Positions 10,501 through 18,875 of a DNA stretch of 64,000 bases are shown here, one piece after another. The position numbers and the translations under genes were made by a program. The notes under the pieces were generated by a model. The model was not told the origin of the DNA, did no database searches, and was given only the letters and a program-made list of their open reading frames with translations. Source of the DNA: Streptomyces sp. NBC_01689 (lineage in GTDB: Bacteria; Actinomycetota; Actinomycetes; Streptomycetales; Streptomycetaceae); contig NZ_CP109592.1 of assembly GCF_036250675.1 (NCBI RefSeq), forward strand, positions 3,348,001 through 3,412,000, written 5' to 3'. Positions within the stretch are counted from its first letter, which is position 1. Each line of letters begins with the position of its first letter.

Positions 10501-11161
10501 GATCAAGGTGGAGGACATCGTCAGCCACTTCGAGACGCGCTGCCGCGGTGTCGTGGTGGTGCCCTTCGACGAGCATCTGGCCGCGGGTGCGGAGGTCGAC
10601 CTCGACATGATGCGGCCCAAGGTGCGGGAGGCGTACTTCAACCTCTCCGCGATGGTCGCCGAGGACATCGTGCGCCACCAGCAGTCGCACGGGCTGTGGA
10701 CGAACGACGGCAACCCGCCGCCGGTGGCCGCGCCGCCGATGCCGACCGGCCCGCAGTACTCCTACCCGCCGCAGGACGTCCCCGTGCCGGGCGGCCCGGC
10801 CGTCCCCGGCAGCCCGGTGCCAGGGCAGCCCCCGTACGGACAGCCCTCGTACGGACAGCCGCCGTACGGACAGCCGGGCCAGGCCTCCCCGTACCCGCAG
10901 GGCGCTCCCTACGCGCCGCAGCCGGGCCCGCACCAGCCGCCGCAGGGGCAACCGCCGCAGCAGGCGCAGCCGGGTCAGGCCTATCCGCCGCCCCCGCCTC
11001 ACCCTCAGGCACCGGCACCGGCACCGGCACCGGCAGAATCGCAGCCACAGCCACAGCCGGGGCAGCCCGCCGCGGGCCGGCCGTTCGAGGACGGTCAGGT
11101 CCATCCGCCCCACCAGGGCCACACCCCGCCTCCGCCCCCTCCCGCGCCTCCTCGGCAGTAG
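7532..11161 (+). CDS. EspI-like proline-rich ParA/MinD-type ATPase of the type VII locus
   Basis: 1209 residues from GTG 7532 (AGGAGGA just upstream; an in-frame GTG at 7508 lacks a site). Residues ~1-760 are Pro/Ala/acidic-rich and disordered, including six [GA]YGFP[QP] repeats at ~554-665. A ParA/MinD ATPase domain follows at ~800-1060 with a KGGVGKT deviant Walker A at 812-818. The tail (~1065-1209) is again Pro/Gln-rich with PYGQ repeats at ~1099-1117. The layout (disordered Pro/Ala-rich N-terminus plus ParA domain) is that of mycobacterial EspI (666 residues), but nearly twice as long. ParA-type ATPases position or regulate complexes; a role in regulating or localising the ESX system is inference. 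Two hairpins follow the stop. Confidence 0.88.
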   Translation: MNSDRDGIRGGWATPGDDQSDAESAVEATGEFTIDYAPPAWYTQNAAAGSTPAPPPPPAVPGLLFAPVPPDPQGPPPPPGPPVAQVPPVPSAPMPPAAWSTPAGPAGHADAASGDIESGATMRISAAALKREFADRSAAEQAAASGAPAAPGTSADGTAGHGTPSDGASGDGGAVAAREQDGAGPQDGHAPGGDFELSAPVPPARTPTAEPEPESRPEAVPEAGAAEGAGASEASGASAGGEETPARPESTHVGASGPENAGSAVSTGSDADASASEPDPGHAQEPTGTDARADGPDRAGDVDGPDVEADGAPTPVGTADPAGTAPAGTRPDADATARDDTTDAGRLDAVAPPKTPSPDSGDQDTHTDTGDGDATPEGAEPSTTSPESSTPPPSAHADADVPAEAPETAPAWTPPPVAQGALPPLPPAYQPAAPAPAAQWPSPGPVAPPTHPAPQQPPLAQPPVALGQPSAQPPATPQHASAAVQPPAPPQQPGVEPQHVQAQPHQPPAAQPSAPTAHAAPTAPTAWDPQTAPPAASPVAPMPAAPNPSAPGAGYGFPQQGPPAPPAPQAAYGFPQPGVPAPAAPNPPAPPTGYGFPQQGPDTPQAAYGFPQQSPPAPQAAYGFPQPGAPAPQPPAPQVPGPDAAAPQAPGPQPGYGFPPHAQPPAQPQPHLPGPQPHPAQPHIPAQYQPRPGLPPEAPHPSQDQLPPQQPPAQQAPVDPRSGTAWPQPVRHDQRQPTNPSAAPLGYTAAVELSSDRLLNNKKQKTKSGRPGGGSSRFKLGGKKEEAERQRKLELIRTPVLSCYRIAVISLKGGVGKTTTTTALGSTLATERQDKILAIDANPDAGTLGRRVRRETGATIRDLVQAIPYLNSYMDIRRFTSQASSGLEIIANDVDPAVSTTFNDEDYRRAIDVLGKQYPIILTDSGTGLLYSAMRGVLDLADQLIIISTPSVDGASSASTTLDWLSAHGYADLVSRSLTVISGVRETGKMIKVEDIVSHFETRCRGVVVVPFDEHLAAGAEVDLDMMRPKVREAYFNLSAMVAEDIVRHQQSHGLWTNDGNPPPVAAPPMPTGPQYSYPPQDVPVPGGPAVPGSPVPGQPPYGQPSYGQPPYGQPGQASPYPQGAPYAPQPGPHQPPQGQPPQQAQPGQAYPPPPPHPQAPAPAPAPAESQPQPQPGQPAAGRPFEDGQVHPPHQGHTPPPPPPAPPRQ

Positions 11162-11180
11162 CCGGGAACATCACCCGATC

Positions 11181-11242
11181 GGCCCCTCCCGAGGGGCCGT
11201 TTCCCGCCAGGGCCCGCACCGTCCGTCCACGGTGCGGGCCTT
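11181..11242 (+). terminator. Double hairpin terminator after the EspI-like gene
   Basis: The first stem is GGCCCCT (11181-11187) with AGGGGCC (11192-11198), loop CCCG. The second is a perfect 12-bp stem GGCCCGCACCGT (11211-11222) with ACGGTGCGGGCC (11229-11240), extendable to 14 bp by a G-U and an A-U pair. It starts 20 bp past the stop. No long U tract, as is common at this GC content. Confidence 0.8.
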
Positions 11243-11292
11243 CGCGCGTCCATGGGCCGAAGAGAGCGTCATCCCCTGGCCAGCGGGGCTTC

Positions 11293-11308
11293 ACCGGTCT
11301 GGACCAAT
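11293..11308 (+). promoter_or_regulatory. DasR-like (dre) operator candidate upstream of the peptide importer
   Basis: ACCGGTCTGGACCAAT matches the DasR consensus ACTGGTCTAGACCACT (as I recall it) at 13 of 16 positions. The core CGGTCTGGACCA differs at one base from the core found in the chitinase promoter on the minus strand (TGGTCTGGACCA, 56370-56381). It lies about 60 bp upstream of the -35 of the importer promoter. Binding is inferred. Confidence 0.45.
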
Positions 11309-11366
11309 GAGCGAGCAATCCGCGCCAACTCGTTATTTCCGCAGGCCAGATGGGGTCCACCTGCCG

Positions 11367-11396
11367 TTGACTCGCGGTTCCCGCCGCTGATAGACA
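11367..11396 (+). promoter_or_regulatory. Promoter of the peptide importer operon
   Basis: TTGACT (11367-11372), 18-nt spacer, TAGACA (11391-11396): a good HrdB-type match and the only one in the 328-bp gap. The predicted start near 11403 gives a leader of about 87 nt before the ATG at 11490. Confidence 0.6.
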
Positions 11397-11489
11397 CACA
11401 CATCAACCCCCGCCGGCGCCCCCTTCCCTCCTGATCCATTAGTTCAACCAGCCATCCCCGTGCGAGCGATGACGCGAGGTCACCGACCC

Positions 11490-13334
11490 ATGAACAGACA
11501 AGATCAGCTCACCGGAGGACGTCCGCGTCTCAGGCTCCTCGCCGCCGCGGGCGCCGCCGCCCTCACCCTCACCGCGGGTCTCGCGAGCCCGCTCAACCCG
11601 GCCCCGCAGCAGGCCCGGGCGGAGGAGGGCAAGAACGTCCTCACCGTGGCGGTCGCGCAGAGCGTCGACTCGCTCAGCCCGTTCCTGGCGTCGCGCCTGG
11701 TCAGTACGAGCATCCACCGGCTGATGTACGAGTACCTGACCAACTACGACCCGACGGACAACCACGCGATCCCGGGTCTCGCGACCAAGTGGACGCCGTC
11801 CGCGGACAAACTCACCTGGACCTACACGATCCGTTCGAACTCCAAGTGGTCGGACGGCAAGCAGGCCACCGCCGAGGACGCGGCGTGGACCTTCACCAAG
11901 ATGATGACCGACCCGAACGCGGCCACCGCGAACGGCAGTTTCGTCGGGAACTTCAAGAAGGTCACGGCCCCGAGTCCGACCAAGCTGGTCATCGAGCTGA
12001 AGAAGCCGCAGGCCACCATGGCCGCCCTCGACGTCCCGATCGTGCCCCGGCACATCTGGGAGAAGGTCGGGGACTTCTCCAAGTTCAACAACGACAAGAG
12101 CTTCCCGATCGTCGGCAACGGACCGTTCGTCCTGACGGACTACAAGCCGGACAGCTATGTGCGGCTGAAGCCCAACAAGACCTTCTGGCGGGGCGCGCCC
12201 AAGTTCGACGAGCTGGTGTTCAAGTACTACAAGGACGGTGACGCGGCCGTCGCGGCCCTGCAGAAGGGCGAGGTGTCGTTCGTCTCCGGTCTGACACCCG
12301 CGCAGTCCGCGGCCCTCCAGGGCCAGTCGAACATCAAGGTCAACGACGCGCCCGGCCGCCGTTTCTACGCCCTCGCCACCAACCCCGGCGCCCAGGCCGC
12401 GAACGGGGACCACTTCGGCGACGGGGCGAAGTCCCTGCTCGACCAGCGGGTGCGCCAGGCGCTGTTCATGGCGATCGACCGGAGCGCCCTGGTCGACAAG
12501 GTCTTCCAGGGTCACGCCGTCGAGGGCGCCGGATACATCCCGCCGCGCTTCTCCACGTACTACTGGAAGCCGTCGGCGAGCCAGAACCTCGGCTACGACC
12601 CGGCGAAGGCGGCCCAACTCCTCGACGAGGCAGGGTACAAGAAGAACGGTGACGGCAAGCGCACCGAGAAGAACGGCAAGCCGATCAACTACCGGCTGCT
12701 GTGCCACGCCACCGACCCGAACGACAAGGCGGTCGGACAGTACGTGAAGGAGTGGTTCGGCAAGCTGGGCATCGGGGTCACCCTGAACTGCCTGGACAAC
12801 GTGACGGATCCGTGGCTCGCGGGCAAGTACGACCTGGCCTTCGACGGCTGGTCCGTCAACCCGGATCCCGACTTCGTCCTGTCGATCCACACCTGCGCGG
12901 CGCTGCCCGCCACCCCCAAGGACACGGGCGCGACGGACAACTTCATCTGCGACAAGAAGTTCGACGACCTGTACGGCCGGCAGCTCGCCGAGTACGACAC
13001 CGCCAAGCGGGCGGAGATCGTCAAGCAGATGGAGTCGCGGCTGTACGACACCGGGTACATGAACGTCATGGCGTACCCGAACGCCGTGGAGGCCTACCGC
13101 ACCGACCAGATCAAGTCGATCGAGACGATGCCGAAGGCGGCCGGGAACATCTACGGCCAGGACGGCTACTGGAGCTGGTGGTCGGCGGTTCCGGCGGGCT
13201 CCGCCGGTGCGTCCTCCGACGGTTCGGGCTCGACGGGCGTCATCATCGGCATCGTCGCGGGCGTGGTCGTCCTCGTGGGCGCCGGGGCGTTCTTCGCGAT
13301 CCGTCGCCGCACCACGGCCGAGGACCGCGAATAG
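11490..13334 (+). CDS. Oligopeptide-type ABC transporter substrate-binding protein with C-terminal membrane anchor
   Basis: 614 residues from ATG 11490 (GAGG 10 nt upstream; GTG 11460 and ATG 11469 are in-frame alternatives). A signal peptide (~1-45, ending ARA-EE) has no lipobox cysteine. The mature part is a family 5 extracellular solute-binding protein (DppA/OppA class), seen in the YEYLTNYDP, VGNGPFVL and NPDPDF-type segments. Unusually, a Ser/Gly linker leads to a hydrophobic stretch (~584-605, VIIGIVAGVVVLVGAGAFFAI) and a basic tail, so it is probably held by a C-terminal helix instead of lipid. It is the first gene of a five-gene importer operon. The substrate is not deducible; peptides are most likely. 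Confidence 0.92.
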   Translation: MNRQDQLTGGRPRLRLLAAAGAAALTLTAGLASPLNPAPQQARAEEGKNVLTVAVAQSVDSLSPFLASRLVSTSIHRLMYEYLTNYDPTDNHAIPGLATKWTPSADKLTWTYTIRSNSKWSDGKQATAEDAAWTFTKMMTDPNAATANGSFVGNFKKVTAPSPTKLVIELKKPQATMAALDVPIVPRHIWEKVGDFSKFNNDKSFPIVGNGPFVLTDYKPDSYVRLKPNKTFWRGAPKFDELVFKYYKDGDAAVAALQKGEVSFVSGLTPAQSAALQGQSNIKVNDAPGRRFYALATNPGAQAANGDHFGDGAKSLLDQRVRQALFMAIDRSALVDKVFQGHAVEGAGYIPPRFSTYYWKPSASQNLGYDPAKAAQLLDEAGYKKNGDGKRTEKNGKPINYRLLCHATDPNDKAVGQYVKEWFGKLGIGVTLNCLDNVTDPWLAGKYDLAFDGWSVNPDPDFVLSIHTCAALPATPKDTGATDNFICDKKFDDLYGRQLAEYDTAKRAEIVKQMESRLYDTGYMNVMAYPNAVEAYRTDQIKSIETMPKAAGNIYGQDGYWSWWSAVPAGSAGASSDGSGSTGVIIGIVAGVVVLVGAGAFFAIRRRTTAEDRE

Positions 13335-13388
13335 CGCGCTCCACGCCCTCCGGGGCACTCCATGGACGTACGAGCGAATGAGTAGTTC

Positions 13389-14456
13389 ATGACCGCTGAG
13401 GCAACACCCTCGCTGGTCGAGGCGACCGACGGTCCGGCCGACGCCGGGCCGTCGGTCCGCGGGCCAAGGGCGCGCACCACGACCGCGTATCTGCGCTATG
13501 TGGCGGGCAAGTTGGGCGGCGCGGCCGTCTCGCTGCTCGCCGTCCTCGTCACCAGTTTCTTCCTCTTCCGGCTCATCCCCGGCGACCCGGTCAAGTACAT
13601 GACCGGCGGCCGTCAGGTCTCGGCCGAACAACTGGCGCACTACCGGAAGGAGTTCGGGCTCGACCTGCCGCTCTGGGAGCAGTTCACGGACTACTGCGGC
13701 AAGGCGCTCACCGGCGACCTGGGTACCTCGTACCAGTTCCGGACCCCCGTCATCGACAAGATCACCGAGGCGCTGCCGAACACCCTGCTCCTGACGGTCA
13801 CCGCGTTCGTCCTCTACACCGCGCTCGGTATCTTCCTCGGCACCCGCTCCGCCTGGCGCAACGGCGGGACGAGCGACCGCCTCAACACCGGTCTCGCGCT
13901 GACGCTGTACTCGATCCCGTCCTTCTGGCTCGGACTGCTGCTCATCATCGTCCTCTCGGTGGGCATGGGCCCGGTCCCCGGCCTGTTCCCGACCGGCGGC
14001 ATGGAGTCGGGGGGCAAGGAGGGCTTCGCGTACGTCCTCGACGTCGCCCACCACCTGGTCCTGCCGGTGGTGACCCTGGTCGCCGTCGAGTACGGGCAGA
14101 CCCTGCTGGTCACCCGCTCGGCGCTGCTGGACGAGATGGGCAGCGACTATCTGACCACGGCACGGGCCAAGGGCCTGCGCGACGATCTCGTACGGCGCCG
14201 CCATGCCGTGCCCAACGCACTGCTGCCGACGGTCACGCTGATCTTCATCAACCTCGGCCGGACGGTCGCGGGTGTGATCCTCGTCGAGACCGTCTTCTCC
14301 TGGCCGGGCCTCGGCGGCCTGTTCTACCAGGCGCTCAGCGTGCCCGATCTGCCGCTGGTCCAGGGGCTGTTCTTCGTCTTCGCGGCGGCCGTGATCGTGA
14401 TGAACACACTGGCCGACCTGATCTATCCGCTGCTGGACCCACGGGTGGGCCGATGA
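13389..14456 (+). CDS. Peptide ABC transporter permease, DppB/OppB type
   Basis: 355 residues. After a ~35-residue soluble extension come about six transmembrane helices and the family start (YVAGKLGGAAVSLLAVLVTSFFLFRLIPGDPV). The EAA loop, which contacts the ATPase, is at ~255-275 (YLTTARAKGLRDD). It pairs with the DppC-type permease downstream, with which it overlaps by ATGA. It follows the binding-protein gene by 54 bp. Confidence 0.94.
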   Translation: MTAEATPSLVEATDGPADAGPSVRGPRARTTTAYLRYVAGKLGGAAVSLLAVLVTSFFLFRLIPGDPVKYMTGGRQVSAEQLAHYRKEFGLDLPLWEQFTDYCGKALTGDLGTSYQFRTPVIDKITEALPNTLLLTVTAFVLYTALGIFLGTRSAWRNGGTSDRLNTGLALTLYSIPSFWLGLLLIIVLSVGMGPVPGLFPTGGMESGGKEGFAYVLDVAHHLVLPVVTLVAVEYGQTLLVTRSALLDEMGSDYLTTARAKGLRDDLVRRRHAVPNALLPTVTLIFINLGRTVAGVILVETVFSWPGLGGLFYQALSVPDLPLVQGLFFVFAAAVIVMNTLADLIYPLLDPRVGR

Positions 14457-15418
14457 CCACGACCGAGTCGGACGGGCCGATGACAACCGAATCCACGGCG
14501 GCCGAACCGGCCGTCACCGCGGGCGCGAAGAGTTCCCGCACCCTCGCCAGGCAGCGCCGCCGCGCCTCCGCCGCCCGCTTCTGGCGGCAGTACCGCACCC
14601 ACCGGGCGGGCGTCCTCGGACTCGCCGCGCTCGTCCTCTTCGCCCTCATCGCCCTGACGGCTCCGCTGACCGTCGGCTCCGACGTGCAGAGCGTGACCGA
14701 CGCGCCGGGCCGGCCGATGGAGAGCCCGAGCGCGCAATTCCCCCTGGGAACGGACCAGTTCGGACGCAACCTGCTGGGCCTCGTGGTGTGGGGCGCCCGG
14801 GTCTCCCTGCTGGTCGGACTGCTCGCGGCCGTACTCTCGGTCGCGATCGGCGCCGTCATCGGGATCACCGCGGGTCACTTCCGCGGCTGGTACGCGACCG
14901 TACTGATGCGGATCACCGACTGGTTCCTGGTGATGCCGACGCTGGTCCTCGCGATCGCCCTGGCGACCGTGATGACCCGCTCGATCGGCACGATCATCCT
15001 GGCGATCGGTGTCACCACCTGGCCCACGACGGCCCGGCTGGTCCGCGCGCAGACCCTCGCGGTCGAGTCGCGGCCCTACATCGAACGGGCCAAGGCGCTC
15101 GGCGGCGGGCACTGGCACATCATGTCGCGGCACGTGCTGCCCAATGTGATGCCGCTGGTACTGGCGCAGACGACCCTGATCATCTCCTCGGCCATCCTCG
15201 CCGAGGCGACGCTCGCCTTCCTCGGTCTGGGCGATCCCACGATCGTGTCCTGGGGCGGGCTGCTCCAAGACGCCCGGGAGGCGGGCGCCGTCAGCGCCGG
15301 GAAGTGGTGGTACCTGGTACCGCCGGGAATCGCGATCGCGGTGGTCGCGCTCGCGTTCACCCTGTGCGGACGCGCGGTCGAATCCGTCCTCAACCCGAAG
15401 CTGGGGGCCACCCGTTGA
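14453..15418 (+). CDS. Peptide ABC transporter permease, DppC/OppC type
   Basis: 321 residues. A disordered N-terminus and the RFWRQYRTHRAGVLG segment precede the first membrane helix, followed by a periplasmic segment (LGTDQFGRN) characteristic of the OppC family. The EAA loop is at ~200-220 (YIERAKALGGGHWHIM). The start overlaps the DppB-type stop by four bases and the stop is followed at once by the ATPase gene, so the operon is tightly coupled. Confidence 0.94.
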   Translation: MTTTESDGPMTTESTAAEPAVTAGAKSSRTLARQRRRASAARFWRQYRTHRAGVLGLAALVLFALIALTAPLTVGSDVQSVTDAPGRPMESPSAQFPLGTDQFGRNLLGLVVWGARVSLLVGLLAAVLSVAIGAVIGITAGHFRGWYATVLMRITDWFLVMPTLVLAIALATVMTRSIGTIILAIGVTTWPTTARLVRAQTLAVESRPYIERAKALGGGHWHIMSRHVLPNVMPLVLAQTTLIISSAILAEATLAFLGLGDPTIVSWGGLLQDAREAGAVSAGKWWYLVPPGIAIAVVALAFTLCGRAVESVLNPKLGATR

Positions 15419-15426
15419 GCACTCCG

Positions 15427-16437
15427 ATGAACACATCCGCCCGGCAGCCCCTGCTGGAGGTCAGGAACCTCGAGGTGACGTACGCGGGCGGGGCGGCCGC
15501 CGTGCGCGGGGTGAACCTCTCCCTCGACGCGGGGCAGAAGCTCGGTGTCGCGGGCGAGTCGGGCTGCGGCAAGTCCACGCTGGCCCTCGCGATGCTGAGG
15601 CTGCTGCCCGCGGGCACCCGCACGAGCGGGGAGATCCTGCTCGACGGCGAGGACGTGCTGTCGATGAAATGGGGCCGGGTGCGGGCGGTCCGCTGGGCGG
15701 GCGCCTCCATCGTCTTCCAGGGAGCGATGCACTCGCTGAACCCGGTCCACCGCATCGGCGACCAGATCGCCGAGCCGATCCTGCTCCACCGGAAGGCGAC
15801 CCCGGCGGGGGCCCGGCAGAAGACCGGCGAACTCCTGGAACAGGTCGGGCTGCCCGCCGCCCGCGCGGACGCCTACCCGCACGAGCTCTCCGGCGGACAG
15901 CGCCAGCGCGTGATGATCGCCATGGCACTGGCCTGCGACCCCCGGCTCGTCATCGCCGACGAACCGACCACGGCGCTCGACGTGATGATCCAGGCACAGA
16001 TCCTCCGCCTGATCGAACAGCTCGTGAGCGAACAGGAGCTGGGCCTTCTCATGATCAGCCACGACCTCGCGGTCCTGGCCGACACCTGCGACCGGCTCGC
16101 GGTGATGTACGCGGGCCGGGTCGTCGAGGAGGGGCCCGCCCGGCAGGTGTACGACCACGCGCGGCATCCCTACGGCAAGGCGCTGTCCGCGGCCTTCCCG
16201 CGCATCGGGGACAGCGCCTCGCGGTTCGCGCCGCGCGGACTGCCCGGCGACCCCCCGGACCCGTCCGCGCTGCCCTCCGGCTGCACGTTCCACCCCCGGT
16301 GCCCGGTGGCGCTGGACGTGTGCGCCGAACAGGACCAGGAGCTGCGGGGCGCTGGTACGGGACGGTGGGCGGCCTGCGTGCACATGGACACGGACACGGC
16401 CGCGGGAGCGGCAGAGTCAGTCAGGAGCACGTCATGA
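15427..16437 (+). CDS. Peptide ABC transporter ATP-binding protein, DppD/OppD type
   Basis: 336 residues from ATG 15427; a TTG at 15415 overlapping the previous stop is possible. Walker A is GESGCGKST (~48), the signature LSGGQRQRV (~158) and Walker B LVIADEP (~178) followed by the D-loop. The C-terminus has the oligopeptide/dipeptide-specific extension with three cysteines ([14 protein letters not shown]), typical of the [4Fe-4S]-like C-terminal motif. It would form the ATPase heterodimer with the next gene, whose ATG overlaps its stop. Confidence 0.94.
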   Translation: MNTSARQPLLEVRNLEVTYAGGAAAVRGVNLSLDAGQKLGVAGESGCGKSTLALAMLRLLPAGTRTSGEILLDGEDVLSMKWGRVRAVRWAGASIVFQGAMHSLNPVHRIGDQIAEPILLHRKATPAGARQKTGELLEQVGLPAARADAYPHELSGGQRQRVMIAMALACDPRLVIADEPTTALDVMIQAQILRLIEQLVSEQELGLLMISHDLAVLADTCDRLAVMYAGRVVEEGPARQVYDHARHPYGKALSAAFPRIGDSASRFAPRGLPGDPPDPSALPSGCTFHPRCPVALDVCAEQDQELRGAGTGRWAACVHMDTDTAAGAAESVRSTS

Positions 16438-17474
16438 CGAACCCGCCCGCGCCGTCGTCCCCCGCCCCGGCCGCGGCACAGGGGACCGCGCCCGCGCCGC
16501 CGCTGCTCAGCGCCGAGGGGCTGCACGTCTCGTTCCCCGGACGGCACGGCGCCGCTCGTGCCCGGGCCGTCGACGGCGTCGACCTCGACATCCGCCGCGG
16601 CGAGATCGTCGCGCTGGTCGGCGAGTCCGGCTGCGGCAAGACGACGCTCGCCCGTTCCCTGCTCGGTCTCGTCCCGCCCACCGGTGGTCGCGTCACCTTC
16701 GACGGCCGACCGCTCGACTACTCCTCGCGGGCCCTGAAGGCCTACCGCAAGCGGGTCCAACTGGTGCTCCAGGATCCGAGCGGCTCGCTCAACCCGCGGC
16801 ACACCGTGTACGACGCGGTGGCCGAGGGGCTGCGCATCCACGGGTACGGGGGCGACGAACGGGCGGCCGTCGCGGAGGCGCTGTCACGGGCCGGTCTGCG
16901 TCCTCCGGAGCGTTTCTTCCTGCGCTACCCGCACGAACTGTCCGGGGGCCAGCGTCAGCGCGTCGTGATCGCGGGCGCGCTGGTCCTGGAGCCCGAACTC
17001 ATCGTCGCCGACGAGCCGGTGGCCTCCCTCGACGCGTCGGTACGGGGCGAGATCCTCGCGCTGCTGCTGCGGCTGCGCGCCGAACTCGGCCTGTCCGCTC
17101 TGGTGGTCACGCACGACCTCGGGCTGGCGTGGAACATCGCCGACCGGGTCGCGGTGATGTACCTGGGCCGGATCGTCGAGACCGGGGAGGTGGCCGAGGT
17201 CCTGACGGCACCCCGGCACCCGTACACCCAGGCCCTGTTGTCCGTCCTCCCGGAGGCCCCGGGCGCCCCGGTCGTCCTCACCGGCGAACCCCCGGACCCC
17301 TCCCGCATCCCCTCGGGCTGCCGCTTCCATGCGCGCTGCCAGATCCTGGCGGGCGGGGAGGCCGAACGCGCGGGAGTCGCGGACGCCTGCCGCGGCCGGG
17401 ACCTGCCGGTACTGGGCGGCGGCGCGGAGGCACAGGTGGCATGCCACTGGGCGGAGGCGCGGGCCGGTACGTGA
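16434..17474 (+). CDS. Peptide ABC transporter ATP-binding protein, DppF/OppF type
   Basis: 346 residues from ATG 16434, overlapping the upstream stop (ATGA) with AGGAGC upstream. Residues 1-25 are Pro/Ala-rich. Walker [10 protein letters not shown], signature LSGGQRQRV, Walker B LIVADEP and the C-terminal CxxHARC region are all present. It is the last gene of the importer operon; a strong hairpin lies about 270 bp downstream, shared with the convergent ribF. Confidence 0.94.
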   Translation: MTNPPAPSSPAPAAAQGTAPAPPLLSAEGLHVSFPGRHGAARARAVDGVDLDIRRGEIVALVGESGCGKTTLARSLLGLVPPTGGRVTFDGRPLDYSSRALKAYRKRVQLVLQDPSGSLNPRHTVYDAVAEGLRIHGYGGDERAAVAEALSRAGLRPPERFFLRYPHELSGGQRQRVVIAGALVLEPELIVADEPVASLDASVRGEILALLLRLRAELGLSALVVTHDLGLAWNIADRVAVMYLGRIVETGEVAEVLTAPRHPYTQALLSVLPEAPGAPVVLTGEPPDPSRIPSGCRFHARCQILAGGEAERAGVADACRGRDLPVLGGGAEAQVACHWAEARAGT

Positions 17475-17788
17475 GCGAGGGGCGGGCGCCCTGCAGGTGA
17501 GGGGCGCCCGACGAGGAAGTGGCGGGCGCCCACGGCCGGGACACGCCCGTCGGTGGGAAGCGCCGGCCTGCCGGTGGGAGGTGGCGGGCCCGACGGTGAA
17601 GGCGGCCCCTCGCCCCGCCGGTGCGACGCGAGCCCCGGGCCTCGGGTGAGAGCCGCACGGGTGCCCGCGGCGGCCCGCGGACGAAGCGACGGCCACACCC
17701 CGTTGCACGGGGCCGCGGCCCGTGGAGCCCGATAGACAGCGGTGGCCGGCGCCCGGAGGCGCCGGCCACACGGCTGTGAGCCGGACGG
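17475..17788. other. 314-bp convergent spacer, no gene seen
   Basis: Very GC-rich sequence between the importer operon and ribF. It contains short GGGCGCCC-type dyads near 17495-17530 and, at its right end, a perfect 12-bp hairpin listed separately. I see no supported coding frame. Confidence 0.6.
17742..17769. terminator. Bidirectional hairpin terminator between importer operon and ribF
   Basis: Perfect 12-bp stem GTGGCCGGCGCC (17742-17753) with GGCGCCGGCCAC (17758-17769) and a CGGA tetraloop. It is 20 bp past the ribF stop on the minus strand. Confidence 0.82.
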
Positions 17789-18742
17789 CTACGGCGCCCC
17801 GTGCGCCTCGATCAGTTCCCGGGACCGCTTCACATCGTCGGCGATGGCCTCCAGCAGCGCCTCGATCGAGTCGAACCGGGCCTGGCCGCGGACGAAGGCG
17901 AGGAAGTCGACGGCGACGTGCAGGCCGTACAGGTCGAGGCCGACGCGGTCGATGGCGTACGCCTCCACCGTCCGCTCGGTCCCGTCGAACTGCGGGTTCG
18001 TACCGACGGAGATCGCCGCCGGCATCGCCTCGCCGCCCACGTGCAGCCAGCCGGCGTAGACGCCGTCGGCGGGGATGGCGGTGTGCGGCAGCGTCTCGAC
18101 GTTGGCCGTCGGGAAGCCGAGCTCGCGGCCGCGCTGGGCACCGCGGACCACGATGCCCTCGACGCGGTGGGGACGGCCCAGGATCTCCCGCGCGCCCTCC
18201 ACGTCGCCCTCGGCGACCAGCCGCCGGGTCATGGTCGAGGAGAACGGCTCACCACCGCCGGCCGCCCCGCTCACGTACAGCTCCACCACCTCGACCTCGA
18301 AGTCGTACGTCTCGCCCTGCTCACGCAGGAAGTCGACGTTGCCCGCGGCCTTGTGGCCGAAACGGAAGTTCGGGCCCTCCACCACGGCCTTCGCGTGCAA
18401 CTTGTCGACCAGCACCTTCACCACGAAGTCGGCGGGCGACAGCTTCGAGAACTCGGTGGTGAAGGGGAGGATCAGCAGCGCGTCCACGCCCAGCTCGGCC
18501 ATCAGTTCGGCACGACGGTGGTGCGGGGCGAGCAGCGGCGGGTGGCTGCCCGGTCGGACGACCTCGCTCGGATGCGGGTCGAAGGTGACGACGACGGAGG
18601 GAACACCCAGCTCCCGGGCCCGGTCCACCGCATGCCTGATGATCAGCTGGTGTCCGCGGTGCACCCCGTCGTAGGAACCGATGGTGACGACGCTGCGCCC
18701 CCAGTCCTGGGGGATGTCCTCCAAGCCACGCCAGCGCTGCAC
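17789..18742 (-). CDS. ribF: Bifunctional riboflavin kinase / FAD synthetase
   Basis: 317 residues from GTG 18742 (AAGGAG 8 nt upstream), the usual length. The N-terminal FMN adenylyltransferase half shows GSYDGVHRGHQ (nucleotidyltransferase HxGH region) and VEGPNFRFGHKAAG. The C-terminal riboflavin kinase half has GRELGFPTANV and the DGVYAGW segment. It phosphorylates riboflavin to FMN and adenylates FMN to FAD in the cytoplasm. It is last in the minus-strand block, separated from the STAND-like gene by 133 bp. Confidence 0.97.
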   Translation of the reverse strand: MQRWRGLEDIPQDWGRSVVTIGSYDGVHRGHQLIIRHAVDRARELGVPSVVVTFDPHPSEVVRPGSHPPLLAPHHRRAELMAELGVDALLILPFTTEFSKLSPADFVVKVLVDKLHAKAVVEGPNFRFGHKAAGNVDFLREQGETYDFEVEVVELYVSGAAGGGEPFSSTMTRRLVAEGDVEGAREILGRPHRVEGIVVRGAQRGRELGFPTANVETLPHTAIPADGVYAGWLHVGGEAMPAAISVGTNPQFDGTERTVEAYAIDRVGLDLYGLHVAVDFLAFVRGQARFDSIEALLEAIADDVKRSRELIEAHGAP

Positions 18743-18875
18743 TGTGACCGCTCCTTGTCGAACCCGTGTCCGTGATTGCCTCATTCGCAGCTCTAAGGGT
18801 GCCATGCCGCGTGCTCCCGGTTCGCATCGGCATCGAGCTGTGACGCGGAGCACGAGAACCTGACCAAGGCCTGAC

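Noticed and set aside
8174..11122. A 982-codon minus-strand frame opposite the EspI-like gene
   Set aside because: Arg/Leu/Gly-rich antisense of Pro-rich coding sequence; no start context or domain.
11439..14486. A 1015-codon minus-strand frame opposite the importer genes
   Set aside because: Antisense shadow of a clear binding protein and permease.
17789..18875. FMN riboswitch upstream of ribF
   Set aside because: The 133-bp leader shows none of the conserved RFN-element sequence; ribF in this context is not usually riboswitch-controlled.
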